DNA from: Mangrovimonas yunxiaonensis
Lineage (GTDB): Bacteria > Bacteroidota > Bacteroidia > Flavobacteriales > Flavobacteriaceae
Length of the DNA stretch: 64,000 nt
Assembly (NCBI RefSeq): GCF_000733475.1
Contig: NZ_JPFK01000005.1
Coordinates: 434,001-498,000, forward strand
Direction: 5' to 3'
Position numbers and translations under genes: made by a program. Within the stretch, counting starts at the first letter, position 1, and each line of letters starts with the position of its first letter. Of the stretch, positions 18,797 through 26,177 are shown piece after piece. The notes under the pieces are model-generated. The model saw only the letters and a list, made by a program, of their open reading frames with translations. It did no database searches and was not told the DNA's origin.

Positions 18797-18865
18797 GTTT
18801 TAGTGATTTGATTTAAAATGTATAAGTGCTTTAATTCTGAATGAGACACCTCTTTTTTAAGAAGG

Positions 18866-19375
18866 TCATTTTTTTTGTTTAAAAAGTGGCACGGTCGAGC
18901 AGGCCTCCCCAAACATAATCGATTTGGCTACAGGCTGTAACTTAGAGATTAACAAGCTGTAAGCCGTTTCGGGGATGGGTTTGTTGGCACATCCTTTAAT
19001 AATGATAGGCTTACCAACATAAGGTTCTGTAGGTAGGGTGTTGATGATGTTTTGAAAAATAAGGGTTTCTAAAGCAACCAAGTCGCCCACTACTACAAGA
19101 TTGGCGTAAGGTGAAAGCTTTGTGGTAATAAGCATATACGCCCAAGACGGTATGATGGCATCTGCGCTACAGGTTAAAGCCACATAGGCGTCTTGATATG
19201 CATGCCAGTTGTGTTGCTCTACAAAGGCCCTAAAATCTTTTTCTTTTAGAATAAGGCCTTCGTACAGCCAGTCCTTTATGTCTAATACCATACGCTGTCC
19301 CTGCGGATAAAAATCCTCTAGGTCCAAAGTAACCAACGGGCTTTTGGCTATGCGATTTACAATGTCTTTTGCCAT
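18866..19375 (-). CDS. DUF2480 family protein
   Basis: Soluble 169-residue protein of unknown function, with the family's N-terminal block (TLDLEDFYPQGQRMVLDIKD), a central CSADAIIPSWAYML segment and a C-terminal KGCANKPIPETAY segment. No signal peptide or membrane helix is seen. It begins six bases after the stop of the DUF59 gene and is part of the trailing suf operon. Cysteines at about 88, 141 and 163 could bind metal, but the pattern is not a known motif. A role connected to Fe-S assembly is suggested only by the conserved neighbourhood. Confidence 0.87.
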   Translation of the reverse strand: MAKDIVNRIAKSPLVTLDLEDFYPQGQRMVLDIKDWLYEGLILKEKDFRAFVEQHNWHAYQDAYVALTCSADAIIPSWAYMLITTKLSPYANLVVVGDLVALETLIFQNIINTLPTEPYVGKPIIIKGCANKPIPETAYSLLISKLQPVAKSIMFGEACSTVPLFKQKK

Positions 19376-19381
19376 AACCTG

Positions 19382-19708
19382 TTAAAGCATTCCCAATTCT
19401 AGTTTTGCCTCTTCGCTCATAAGGTCTTGGCTCCAAGGCGGGTCGAATGTAATTTCTACTTCGGCGCTTTTTACCTCGTCCAGCGATTTTACCTTCTCTT
19501 CAACCTCCATAGGCAATGTTTCTGCTACGGGGCAATTGGGGGTGGTTAGGGTCATTAAAATTTTTACATCGTAGTCTTCATTTACAAAAACGTCGTAAAT
19601 CAAGCCTAGTTCGTAAATGTCTACGGGGATTTCCGGGTCGAAAATGGATTTTAAAACCTTAACGATTTTTTCGCCCAAAGCATTGGTGTCTATTTTTGTT
19701 TCGCTCAT
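19382..19708 (-). CDS. DUF59/MIP18-family Fe-S assembly protein (SufT-like)
   Basis: Cytosolic 108-residue protein of the family that aids maturation of Fe-S proteins (SufT, PaaD, CIA2). Diagnostic features are DPEIPVDIYELGLIYDV (about 24-40), TTPNCPVAE with conserved Cys59, and the closing DPPWSQDLMSEEAKLELG. It lies one base downstream of sufE and six bases upstream of DUF2480, within the suf operon, which supports an accessory role in Fe-S cluster transfer. It is the short, single-domain form. Confidence 0.9.
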   Translation of the reverse strand: MSETKIDTNALGEKIVKVLKSIFDPEIPVDIYELGLIYDVFVNEDYDVKILMTLTTPNCPVAETLPMEVEEKVKSLDEVKSAEVEITFDPPWSQDLMSEEAKLELGML

Positions 19709-19709
19709 C

Positions 19710-20132
19710 TTAACTCAATTGTGTTTGGTATGCTACAGCATACATTTTTAGTTGTTTAATCATACTCACCAAACCATTGGCGCGGGTTGGCGATAAATGC
19801 TCCTTTAGGCCAATTTTGTCTATAAAGTCGGTGTTGGCATCTATAATATCTTTTGGGTTCTGATTGGAGAATACACGTATTAAAATGGCGATAATGCCTT
19901 TGGTAATAATGGCATCGCTATCGGCTGTAAACACCACTTTATCGCTCTCTAAATCGGCATGAACCCAAACGCGACTTTGGCACCCTTTAATAAGGTGATC
20001 GTCAGTTTTGTATTGCTCATTGATTAGGGGGAGTGTTTTGCCCAAATCTATCATGTATTGGTAGCGTTCTTCCCAATCGTCGAACATTGAAAATTCGTCT
20101 ATAATGTCGTTTTGTATGTCGGTAATGTTCAC
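19710..20132 (-). CDS. sufE: SufE family sulfur-acceptor protein
   Basis: SufE accepts persulfide sulfur from the desulfurase SufS and passes it to the SufBCD scaffold. With a GTG start at 20132 the protein has 140 residues and its active Cys is residue 51 (DDHLIKGCQSRVW), the same position as in E. coli SufE. An ATG at 20180 in the same frame would give 156 residues, but a promoter box (20150-20157) lies between the two, so the GTG is preferred. The C-terminal LSPTRANGL segment is also typical. Next genes follow within 1-6 bases. A minor doubt remains on the start only. Confidence 0.9.
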   Translation of the reverse strand: MNITDIQNDIIDEFSMFDDWEERYQYMIDLGKTLPLINEQYKTDDHLIKGCQSRVWVHADLESDKVVFTADSDAIITKGIIAILIRVFSNQNPKDIIDANTDFIDKIGLKEHLSPTRANGLVSMIKQLKMYAVAYQTQLS

Positions 20133-20149
20133 GTTGTTTTCTTTTGATG

Positions 20150-20180
20150 CAAAAATACGAATAGTAACGTTGCTATTCAA
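20150..20180 (-). promoter_or_regulatory. internal promoter before sufE
   Basis: On the minus strand TATTTTTG (20157 to 20150) is preceded 20 bases upstream by TTG (20180 to 20178). It overlaps the 3' end of the upstream lipoprotein gene and gives the sufE-DUF59-DUF2480 unit its own promoter. Confidence 0.6.
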
Positions 20181-20634
20181 CCTTTTCAGATAATGATAAC
20201 ACTTCTTCTACCAAAGTTTTAATGGCTTTTGGTGGGTTGCCATGGTCGAACGATGGTGTTTGGTAGGTAGTGTCCTGAGTTGTTATTTTTAAATTGGCTA
20301 TTAAAGCACCGTCAAATTGGTGGTCTTTAGAGGGCACTTCAAGGGTTGCCATGTTGGCTAGACCGATGGCTTCTATTTTTTTTACAAGACTTTGGTAGTC
20401 CTGTTGGGTGATGGGTTTTTCTAAGGCTTTTGCGTTTAAGCCTGCTTTACGGGTAATTGTTTTTGGGGTAACCTTAACGTCTAAAAGGTAGCCTCTAGTC
20501 ACGGCCGAATAAGCGATAACATATTCTTGGCCCGTTTTGTTTTGTTGAAATTGTGCTTCGGCTGGGGTGTCTGTTTTGGCACTGCCGCAAGCGTTCATAA
20601 TAAATAGGCTAACAAGTATGGTAAATATTTTCAT
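20173..20634 (-). CDS. small lipoprotein of unknown function
   Basis: A 153-residue predicted lipoprotein: the signal ends IMNAC (Cys16) followed by GSAK. The mature part contains a YVIAYSAVTRGYLLDVKV stretch, then an ITRKAGLNAKAL helix and a C-terminal PPKAIKTLVEEVLSL helix, giving a small alpha/beta domain. I do not recognise the family. It sits inside the suf locus between the metalloprotease and sufE genes, on the same strand, and its last bases carry the sufE promoter. No role in Fe-S assembly can be read from the sequence. Confidence 0.8.
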   Translation of the reverse strand: MKIFTILVSLFIMNACGSAKTDTPAEAQFQQNKTGQEYVIAYSAVTRGYLLDVKVTPKTITRKAGLNAKALEKPITQQDYQSLVKKIEAIGLANMATLEVPSKDHQFDGALIANLKITTQDTTYQTPSFDHGNPPKAIKTLVEEVLSLSEKVE

Positions 20635-20666
20635 GCTGTACTTTTTTATAGAATGTAATATAAGTA

Positions 20667-20700
20667 TACAAAAAAGACGCCAAAGTAGGCGCCTTTTAAA
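20667..20700 (-). terminator. terminator after the metalloprotease gene
   Basis: On the minus strand AGGCGCC pairs with GGCGTCT (one G-U) around TACTTT, followed by a T-run ending near 20667. Confidence 0.82.
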
Positions 20701-20721
20701 AAAATAACGTGTCGGGGTTTA

Positions 20722-21801
20722 TTATTGAAGCATGGCTTCTCTAGCACCACCGGCTACAAATAAGGTGCGCATGCGTTCTTTCTGGCCTTCAGAGAACATG
20801 TACATGCAGGCATCGTTAACATAGTCCATGTAATTCATGGTCATGTCGTTAGATCTGCAATTTACCGTAGGGTACGATGGGCAGCCGTAGTTTGGTGCAT
20901 CGGATGTTGGTGTGTCAGCAACAAAATCATCTCTATTGCATCTTCCGTCACCCCAAATGTGTCTTAGGTTTAAGTAGTGTCCTACCTCGTGAGTTGTTGT
21001 TCGTCCTTCATCAAAAGGCGAAGAAACATAACCTGTGGTTCCAAAATAGTTTGGTCCTACAACAACACCATCTGTAGCGCTAGGCCCACCTGGAAACTGG
21101 GCGTATCCTAAAATGCCGCCGCCAATGTTACAGACCCAAATGTTTAGGTGTGTTTCTGGGGTTACCGGCGGATAAGTGCTTTTTACCAAATCGTTTGTTC
21201 CCCACGAGGTTCTTGAGTTGGCATGCCTAAATACACCTGCTAACGAGAAGGTAATCTCGGTATCTGCCACAACATTGGCAAACTCGTTTGGTACTTGGTT
21301 TATATCGTTGTTAGAGGCGCCAAAATCTTTGTTTAGCACAGTCATTTGCGAATTGATTTGAGTGTCGCTAATGTTTTCTTGGGCATTGCTGTATACAACA
21401 TGTACATATACAGGAATGTTAATGGAGCCTAGGTTGTCATTATTTCCTCCAGTGTCACCACCACCATCGTTTCCGCCATTACCATTGCCGTTACCGTTGC
21501 CAACACCGTCGGGTTTTTTGCCAGCAATAAAGGCGCGCGAACTATATTCAATATCGTACATCTTTTTTTCTAGCCCGGGGTTTTCGTGTAATAATCGGTT
21601 AAGGTTAACCATGGTATGGCAAGATTTCGAATTTCCGTTTGCAATGCGCGCTGCTTCATCAACATCGGCATCAGTGTACACATAAAAATCGCTCATGTCT
21701 ACTTTTACTTGCTGCTGACTTGTAAAATCTTGATTGGATTCGTCGCTACAAGAAGCAAATAACAAGCCTAAAGCTGTTAAACCTAAAAGTGTTTTTTTCA
21801 T
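20722..21801 (-). CDS. M43-type (pappalysin/cytophagalysin-like) zinc metalloprotease lipoprotein
   Basis: Predicted envelope protease of 359 residues. The signal ends LLFASC (Cys19) with SDES after it. A Gly/Asn-rich low-complexity linker (about 98-123) separates the N-terminal part from the catalytic domain. The zinc site reads HEVGHYLNLRH (family HExxHxxGxxH, with Asn where Gly is usual), and the Met-turn region is MTMNYMDYVNDACMYMF. Several cysteines (CRSND, CPSYPTVNC) probably form disulfides. It lies between sufS and a small lipoprotein in the suf locus, separated by terminators on both sides, so it is likely an independent unit. Confidence 0.88.
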   Translation of the reverse strand: MKKTLLGLTALGLLFASCSDESNQDFTSQQQVKVDMSDFYVYTDADVDEAARIANGNSKSCHTMVNLNRLLHENPGLEKKMYDIEYSSRAFIAGKKPDGVGNGNGNGNGGNDGGGDTGGNNDNLGSINIPVYVHVVYSNAQENISDTQINSQMTVLNKDFGASNNDINQVPNEFANVVADTEITFSLAGVFRHANSRTSWGTNDLVKSTYPPVTPETHLNIWVCNIGGGILGYAQFPGGPSATDGVVVGPNYFGTTGYVSSPFDEGRTTTHEVGHYLNLRHIWGDGRCNRDDFVADTPTSDAPNYGCPSYPTVNCRSNDMTMNYMDYVNDACMYMFSEGQKERMRTLFVAGGAREAMLQ

Positions 21802-21918
21802 TTTATTTAATTTTTAGTTAAAAACGTGGAAATATATAAAAAAATGAAGGTTAAACAAGCGTTATTGTCAATAAAAACCTTTTATTTTTAACAACTCTTG
21901 CTTTTTAGAAGAGGATAA

Positions 21919-21956
21919 GCACAAAAAAAGCACCGTATTAGGGTGCTGTTTTTTTA
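21919..21956 (-). terminator. terminator after sufS
   Basis: AGCACC (21929-21934) and GGTGCT (21942-21947) form a six-pair stem with A and T runs on either side; it lies 30 bases beyond the sufS stop on the minus strand. The remaining part of the 177-base gap shows nothing else. Confidence 0.82.
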
Positions 21957-21978
21957 GAGTAAGGTATGTGTTATTGCG

Positions 21979-23208
21979 TTATAGCAACATGTTGGTTGCT
22001 TTTTTTACGCCTTCAACTAAAGCATCTATTTCTGCTTTGGTGTTGTAAAAGGCAAACGAAGCTCTTACGGTACCCGGGATTTTAAAGAAATCCATGATAG
22101 GTTGGGCGCAGTGATGTCCTGTTCTTACGGCTATGCCCATTTTGTCGAGAATGGTTCCGATGTCGTAGGGGTGAATACCTGCAATGTTAAAGGAAATAAC
22201 CGAAGTTTTGTGTTTTGAGGTGCCGTAAATTTTTAAGCCTTCAATTTCGAGAAGCTTTTTAGTGGCGTACTCTAAAAGGTCGTGTTCGTAATCTGCAATA
22301 GCGTTAAACCCCACCTGATTCATATAATCTATGGCTGCGCCAAAGGCAATGCCGCCACAAATGTTTGGGGTTCCCGCCTCAAATTTATGGGGTAAATCGG
22401 CATAGGTGGTTTTTTCGAAGGTGACTTCGGCAATCATTTCGCCACCACCTTGGTAGGGTGGTAATTTGTTTAACCAAGCTTCTTTTCCGTATAAAATACC
22501 AACACCTGTTGGGCCGCACATTTTATGGGCAGAAGCCACATAAAAATCGACGTCCAAGGCCTGTACATCGGGTTTTATATGTGGGCAGGCTTGAGCGCCA
22601 TCAATTAAAACAGCGGCACCTATTTGATGGGCTTTTTCAATAATGGCTTCAATAGGATTTATGGTTCCTAAGGCATTTGATATGTGATTAACAAAAACTA
22701 ATCGGGTGTTGTTGCTAAGTAGTTTATCGTATTCTGAAATCACCAATTCGCCATCTTCATTCATGGGAATCACTTTTAAAATAGCTCCAGTGCGCTCGCA
22801 TAACATTTGCCAAGGGACAATGTTGCTGTGGTGCTCTAAGGCCGAAACAATAATTTCATCGCCTTTGTTTAATAACGATGAAAAGCCATTGGCAACCAAA
22901 TTAATACCATGAGTGGTGCCAGAAGTAAAAATGATTTCGTGAGACTTATTGGCATTAAAGTGCTTTTGAATTTTAAGTCGGGCGGCTTCATATTTATCTG
23001 TAGCTTCTTGACTTAAGGTATGCACGCCGCGGTGTATGTTGGCATTGTAGTTACTGTAGTAGTCTACAATACAATCGATGACTTGTTGTGGTGTTTGCGA
23101 GGTAGCTGCATTATCAAAATAAACCAAAGGCTTTCCGTTAACCTCGCGATTAAGAATGGGGAAGTCTTTTCTTAAGGCTTCAACATTAAAAGGTGTCTCT
23201 AATTTCAT
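21979..23208 (-). CDS. sufS: SufS-type cysteine desulfurase
   Basis: PLP enzyme that extracts sulfur from cysteine as a persulfide for Fe-S assembly. With the ATG at 23208 it has 409 residues: YFDNAATSQTP (31-40 region), FTSGTTHGIN, EHHSNIVPW, DGAQACPH, PLP-binding Lys229 in SAHKMCGPTG, and active Cys367 in RTGHHCAQP. A longer frame to 23250 is rejected because it runs through the -7 box TACCTTTG at 23213-23220, only four bases upstream of this ATG. Unlike its usual place just after sufD, here it is separated from sufD by a plus-strand PadR operon and has its own promoter and terminator. Confidence 0.96.
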   Translation of the reverse strand: MKLETPFNVEALRKDFPILNREVNGKPLVYFDNAATSQTPQQVIDCIVDYYSNYNANIHRGVHTLSQEATDKYEAARLKIQKHFNANKSHEIIFTSGTTHGINLVANGFSSLLNKGDEIIVSALEHHSNIVPWQMLCERTGAILKVIPMNEDGELVISEYDKLLSNNTRLVFVNHISNALGTINPIEAIIEKAHQIGAAVLIDGAQACPHIKPDVQALDVDFYVASAHKMCGPTGVGILYGKEAWLNKLPPYQGGGEMIAEVTFEKTTYADLPHKFEAGTPNICGGIAFGAAIDYMNQVGFNAIADYEHDLLEYATKKLLEIEGLKIYGTSKHKTSVISFNIAGIHPYDIGTILDKMGIAVRTGHHCAQPIMDFFKIPGTVRASFAFYNTKAEIDALVEGVKKATNMLL

Positions 23209-23212
23209 ATTG

Positions 23213-23220
23213 CAAAGGTA
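23213..23220 (-). promoter_or_regulatory. -7 promoter box of sufS
   Basis: On the minus strand the box reads TACCTTTG and ends four bases before the sufS ATG, implying a leaderless transcript. No clear -33 box was found. Confidence 0.65.
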
Positions 23221-23280
23221 CAAAGCATTGGTGTATCTAAACATAAACAACAGGGCTTTTTAGGTTGTAAACACAAAAAA

Positions 23281-23305
23281 CAATACATTTATATAAAATG
23301 TATTG
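23281..23305. promoter_or_regulatory. perfect palindrome, candidate PadR operator
   Basis: CAATACATTT (23281-23290) and AAATGTATTG (23296-23305) form a perfect 10-base inverted repeat with a five-base spacer. It covers the -33 region of the padR promoter. PadR-family repressors typically bind ATACAT/ATGTAT palindromes of this kind, so autoregulation is the likely role. Confidence 0.7.
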
Positions 23306-23315
23306 AATAAAAATG

Positions 23316-23323
23316 TATATTTG
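23316..23323 (+). promoter_or_regulatory. -7 promoter box of the padR operon
   Basis: TATATTTG fits TAnnTTTG and ends four bases before the ATG at 23328; the palindrome 11 bases upstream overlaps the expected -33 position. Confidence 0.65.
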
Positions 23324-23327
23324 TCAT

Positions 23328-23666
23328 ATGTATAGTAAAGAACTGACTAAAGGCACGTTGCAACCCATCATTTTAAAACTAATTAGTAGTCGAGATAAAA
23401 TGTATGGTTACGAGATTACTCAAGAGGTTAAAAAATTAACGTCTGGTAAAATTGATATTTCAGAAGGGGCATTGTATCCCATTCTTCATAAACTAGAAGC
23501 ACAAGGAGTTTTGACTACCGAAAAAGTATATGTGGGCAAACGTGTAAGGAAGTATTACAGTGTTACCAAAGATGGCAAACAGAAAGTAATCGAGGCTACC
23601 AAAGAGATTAACGATTTTATAATGACGTTACATACCATTTTTAATACAAAACCATTAGTTCAATGA
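23328..23666 (+). CDS. PadR family transcriptional regulator
   Basis: Winged-helix DNA-binding protein of 112 residues, the size of short PadR-s2 members. It shows KGTLQPIILKLI, MYGYEITQEVKKLT, ISEGALYPILHKLEAQGVL and KRVRKYYSVTKDGKQ, the complete PadR fold. I chose the ATG at 23328; the in-frame ATG at 23313 lies upstream of the -7 box. It overlaps the next gene by four bases, and that gene encodes a membrane protein, the usual arrangement in which PadR controls its own operon. A perfect palindrome over its promoter is the probable operator. Inducer unknown. Confidence 0.93.
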   Translation: MYSKELTKGTLQPIILKLISSRDKMYGYEITQEVKKLTSGKIDISEGALYPILHKLEAQGVLTTEKVYVGKRVRKYYSVTKDGKQKVIEATKEINDFIMTLHTIFNTKPLVQ

Positions 23667-24091
23667 TATTATCAGAGAAGCACATCGCCTTTATAGAAAA
23701 CAGTTTAACGCTTTATGGTGTGGAGGATAGTGCGTTAAGAGAGGATTTGGTTGATCATATTTGCACCTATATGGAGCAGGAAGACTCTAGCGATTTTAAC
23801 GCATTATATCAAAAGGCTTTGCAGAAATTTGGTGGTTATGCGAGTTTTCAGAAGCTACAATTAGAAACCAATTATCAAAAATTCGCCAAGCAAATCATAG
23901 CCATCAATAAGGTGAAATTTTCCATAGGTTTTATGGTTATTTTGCTTTTGGTTATGAGCCTGGTCTTTCAAATGATGGCTTGGCCTTATGCTAATGCTTG
24001 GTTGTTGGGGGCCATTGCACTTTCGGTTTTGGTTATTCTGCCCATACATTTTTACGTTAAGTACAAACTTTCCGTTCACAAATTTTCTTAA
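23663..24091 (+). CDS. membrane protein with HAAS-like N-terminus, PadR partner
   Basis: A 142-residue protein: an N-terminal soluble helical segment (about 1-65) containing REDLVDHICTYMEQEDSSDF resembles the HAAS/DUF1700 type found beside PadR regulators, followed by two transmembrane helices (about 86-106 and 111-130). The loop between or before them includes FQMMAWPYA, a WPY motif shared with the next gene and reminiscent of the FKIMHWPGA signature of GldL-like membrane proteins. Translation is coupled to padR by an ATGA overlap. It may sense or modulate an envelope signal, but no direct evidence is present. Confidence 0.78.
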   Translation: MILSEKHIAFIENSLTLYGVEDSALREDLVDHICTYMEQEDSSDFNALYQKALQKFGGYASFQKLQLETNYQKFAKQIIAINKVKFSIGFMVILLLVMSLVFQMMAWPYANAWLLGAIALSVLVILPIHFYVKYKLSVHKFS

Positions 24092-24101
24092 ATATTATCT
24101 T

Positions 24102-24281
24102 ATGAAAAAATCGTTTTACATCCTGGGTTTTATCACTTTTTTTATTCTTGGTATAGGCGCTATGTTCGAGTTTTTAACTTGGCCTTACAGAGGCATTATC
24201 GTATTTATTGGCTTTCTGTTTCTCAATTTCGGACTCATACCAACGTACTTCTATCAAAAATACAAGCAATGTCAACTTTAA
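24102..24281 (+). CDS. tiny two-helix membrane protein with GldL-like WPY motif
   Basis: A 59-residue product starting at the ATG at 24102, ten bases after the previous stop. It is almost entirely two transmembrane helices (about 5-22 and 29-48), with GAMFEFLTWPYRG between, and ends FYQKYKQCQL. It parallels the C-terminal half of the preceding protein (WPY followed by a helix and YFYQKYK / HFYVKYK), so the two are paralogous. Just after the point where the frame ends, another frame encodes NVNFKLLLSNGTVKEIEFKK before a stop at about 24342, so the gene may have suffered a frameshift. Third gene of the padR operon. Function unknown. Confidence 0.65.
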   Translation: MKKSFYILGFITFFILGIGAMFEFLTWPYRGIIVFIGFLFLNFGLIPTYFYQKYKQCQL

Positions 24282-24328
24282 GCTGTTGCTTTCTAACGGC
24301 ACGGTAAAAGAGATTGAGTTTAAAAAAG

Positions 24329-24360
24329 AAAAGGATCGCTAAATAGCCATCCTTTTTTTA
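24329..24360. terminator. bidirectional terminator between the padR operon and sufD
   Basis: AGGAT-c-GCTA (from 24332) pairs with TAGC-c-ATCCT (to 24353), with one internal C-C mismatch. A T-run follows on each strand, so both the padR operon and sufD can end here. Confidence 0.78.
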
Positions 24361-24380
24361 TGTGTTTTGTGGGATAAAAC

Positions 24381-25694
24381 TTATAAGTCAAACCCAATAT
24401 TAACTCCTAGCTTATTGGCGATAAGTTTGTTAATGCGTGTTTTTATTTCTGGAATTTTAACACTCTCTAAAACATTATTGCTAAAAGCATACATTAACAG
24501 GGCTCTGGCTTCCTTTTTTGGGATTCCGCGAGAGCGCATATAAAACATGGCGCTTTCGTCTAGTTGGCCTATGGTACACCCGTGCGAGCACTTTACGTCA
24601 TCGGCAAAGATTTCTAATTGTGGCTTGGAGTTTATGGTGGCTTTATCACTTACCAAAATATTGTTGTTAGACTGGTAAGCATTAGTTTTTTGAGCTTCTT
24701 TTTCAACCACAACTTTACCGTTAAACACGCCCGTTGCGCTGTCGCCAAAAATACCTTTGTAGTCTTGATGACTTTCGCAATTAGGCTCGATATGATGCAC
24801 TAACGTATTGTGGTCTACATGCTGCTTGTCGCCAATAATCGTAATCCCTTTTAAGGTAGAATCCATGCGCTCGCCATTTTGATAAAAATTAAGGTTGTTA
24901 CGCGTTAATTTTCCGCCAAATGAAAAGGTATGAACCGAGGCGTGGCTCTCTTGCTTTTGCTTGATAAAGGTATTGTCTATTAAAGATGCGTTTTGGTTGT
25001 CGTTTTGTATTTTGTAATAATCGACAATAGCGCGTTTGTTGGCAAAAATCTCGGTTACCGAATTGGTTAACACAGGGTTGTCTGTTAAACTTTGGTGACG
25101 TTCGATAATCTGAACATGCGAATTTTCGTCAACCACAATTAAATTACGAGGCTGAAGCATTAAAGCGGCTTCGTTACCTGTTGCAAAGTGGATGATTTGA
25201 ATGGGTTTTTCTACCAATTTGTTTTTTGGAATATGAATGTAAGCCCCTTCGCTCGAAAACGCCGTATTAAGCGAGGACAAACTGTCCTGCGTGGCCGCCT
25301 TGTTAAAATAGTGTTCTACAATTAAGCGGTACTTAGTTTTTGATAATGCAGCCGACATTAGGCAAACATCAATCCCCTCGTGGGTGGTTTGCGATAAGTA
25401 GGAAGAGTATTTCCCATCGACAAAAATAATCTTGTACGAATCGATATCGTGAATTAAGTACTTTTTAATGTCGTTGTAATCGATAGCTGTTTCCTGTTTA
25501 GGGAATAGGCTATAGTTGTGTTTTAGTACGGGCTTTAAGGAGGTGTATTTCCAGGCCTCGTCCTTTTTAGAGGGAAATCCTTTTTGCTCAAAGGTTTTTA
25601 TGGCTTGGTTTTTTATACCATGAATGGGTGAGGATGCTTCTAAGTGGTCCTCGAAAGCCATAAATGATGAGACTAATTTATCTTTTAATTCCAT
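24381..25694 (-). CDS. sufD: Fe-S cluster assembly protein SufD
   Basis: SufD partners SufB and SufC in the cytosolic SufBC2D scaffold that builds Fe-S clusters. The 437 residues show the family pattern: SKKDEAWKYTSLKP (about 41-54), the beta-helix core, RNNLNFYQNGERMDSTLKG, KGIFGDSATGVFNGKVVV, and the conserved C-terminal block with CSHGCTIGQLDESAMFYMRS followed by RGIPKKEARALL. It is separated from sufC by a four-helix-bundle gene cassette of about 430 bases and ends at a bidirectional terminator, so sufS is not co-transcribed with it. Confidence 0.95.
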   Translation of the reverse strand: MELKDKLVSSFMAFEDHLEASSPIHGIKNQAIKTFEQKGFPSKKDEAWKYTSLKPVLKHNYSLFPKQETAIDYNDIKKYLIHDIDSYKIIFVDGKYSSYLSQTTHEGIDVCLMSAALSKTKYRLIVEHYFNKAATQDSLSSLNTAFSSEGAYIHIPKNKLVEKPIQIIHFATGNEAALMLQPRNLIVVDENSHVQIIERHQSLTDNPVLTNSVTEIFANKRAIVDYYKIQNDNQNASLIDNTFIKQKQESHASVHTFSFGGKLTRNNLNFYQNGERMDSTLKGITIIGDKQHVDHNTLVHHIEPNCESHQDYKGIFGDSATGVFNGKVVVEKEAQKTNAYQSNNNILVSDKATINSKPQLEIFADDVKCSHGCTIGQLDESAMFYMRSRGIPKKEARALLMYAFSNNVLESVKIPEIKTRINKLIANKLGVNIGFDL

Positions 25695-25730
25695 TGTGTA
25701 TTAGTCTTAAAGTTAAAAATCTTAAAGTTG

Positions 25731-26148
25731 AAAGTTAAAAAAACATGAGTGTTAAGACGTTTAACTTAAGTGAATTATTTGTTTAAATATGTTATAAAAC
25801 CACTTATGAGTTTTGAAATTTAATTGATTTCAGAACTTAATTGGCCGAATTCTTGTTGAGTTAGATAGTTTAAATCTAATGCTAAATACAATTGAGATCT
25901 AACTTCGCCTACCGATGCTTTTGCGCCAAATAAAAAGCGGATAAACTCTTTATTGGTGTTGCGTTCAAAACCTTCAGCAATATTTGACAATATTGAAATC
26001 GAAGCGCTTCTTATTTGTCTAATTAAATCGAAATCATTTACAAAGTTTTTATTAGTAATAGTATAAATACTTTTATTAAACAACCTGGCTTTCTGCCAAG
26101 CAATTATATCTTCAAAAGCATTTATTTTTTTCATTACTTTTTAACTTT
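25731..26148. repeat. inverted repeat flanking the four-helix-bundle gene
   Basis: AAAGTTAAAAA at 25731-25741 and its exact reverse complement TTTTTAACTTT at 26138-26148 bracket the gene; the right copy begins three bases before the gene's ATG. Outside them are more AACTTT-type motifs (TCTTAAAGTT at 25705-25714 and 25720-25729; ACTTTC near 26152). The arrangement looks like a small insertion cassette between sufC and sufD, but A+T-rich 11-base repeats can arise by chance. Confidence 0.4.
25775..26134 (-). pseudogene. four-helix-bundle (S23/IVP-like) gene with in-frame premature stop
   Basis: The open part (26134 to 25820) encodes 104 residues with the S23 four-helix-bundle signatures: FEDIIAWQKARLFNKSIY, LIRQIRSASISILSNIAEGF, FIRFLFGAKASVGEVRSQLY. 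It stops at TAA (25822-25820) after SSEIN, shorter than the usual 115-125 residues. Reading on in the same frame gives ISKLISGFITYLNK and a second stop at 25775; that is the expected C-terminal helix of this family. A single point mutation therefore explains the truncation. The truncated protein could still fold partly. The gene interrupts sufC and sufD and is bracketed by an inverted repeat. Function of stand-alone members is unknown. Confidence 0.8.
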
Positions 26149-26177
26149 ATGACTTTCGGCGTTCCAACTATAGACTA

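Noticed and set aside
21362-21685. Proline-rich plus-strand frame within the metalloprotease gene
   Set aside because: The proline run is the antisense reading of the Gly/Asn-rich linker of the protease.
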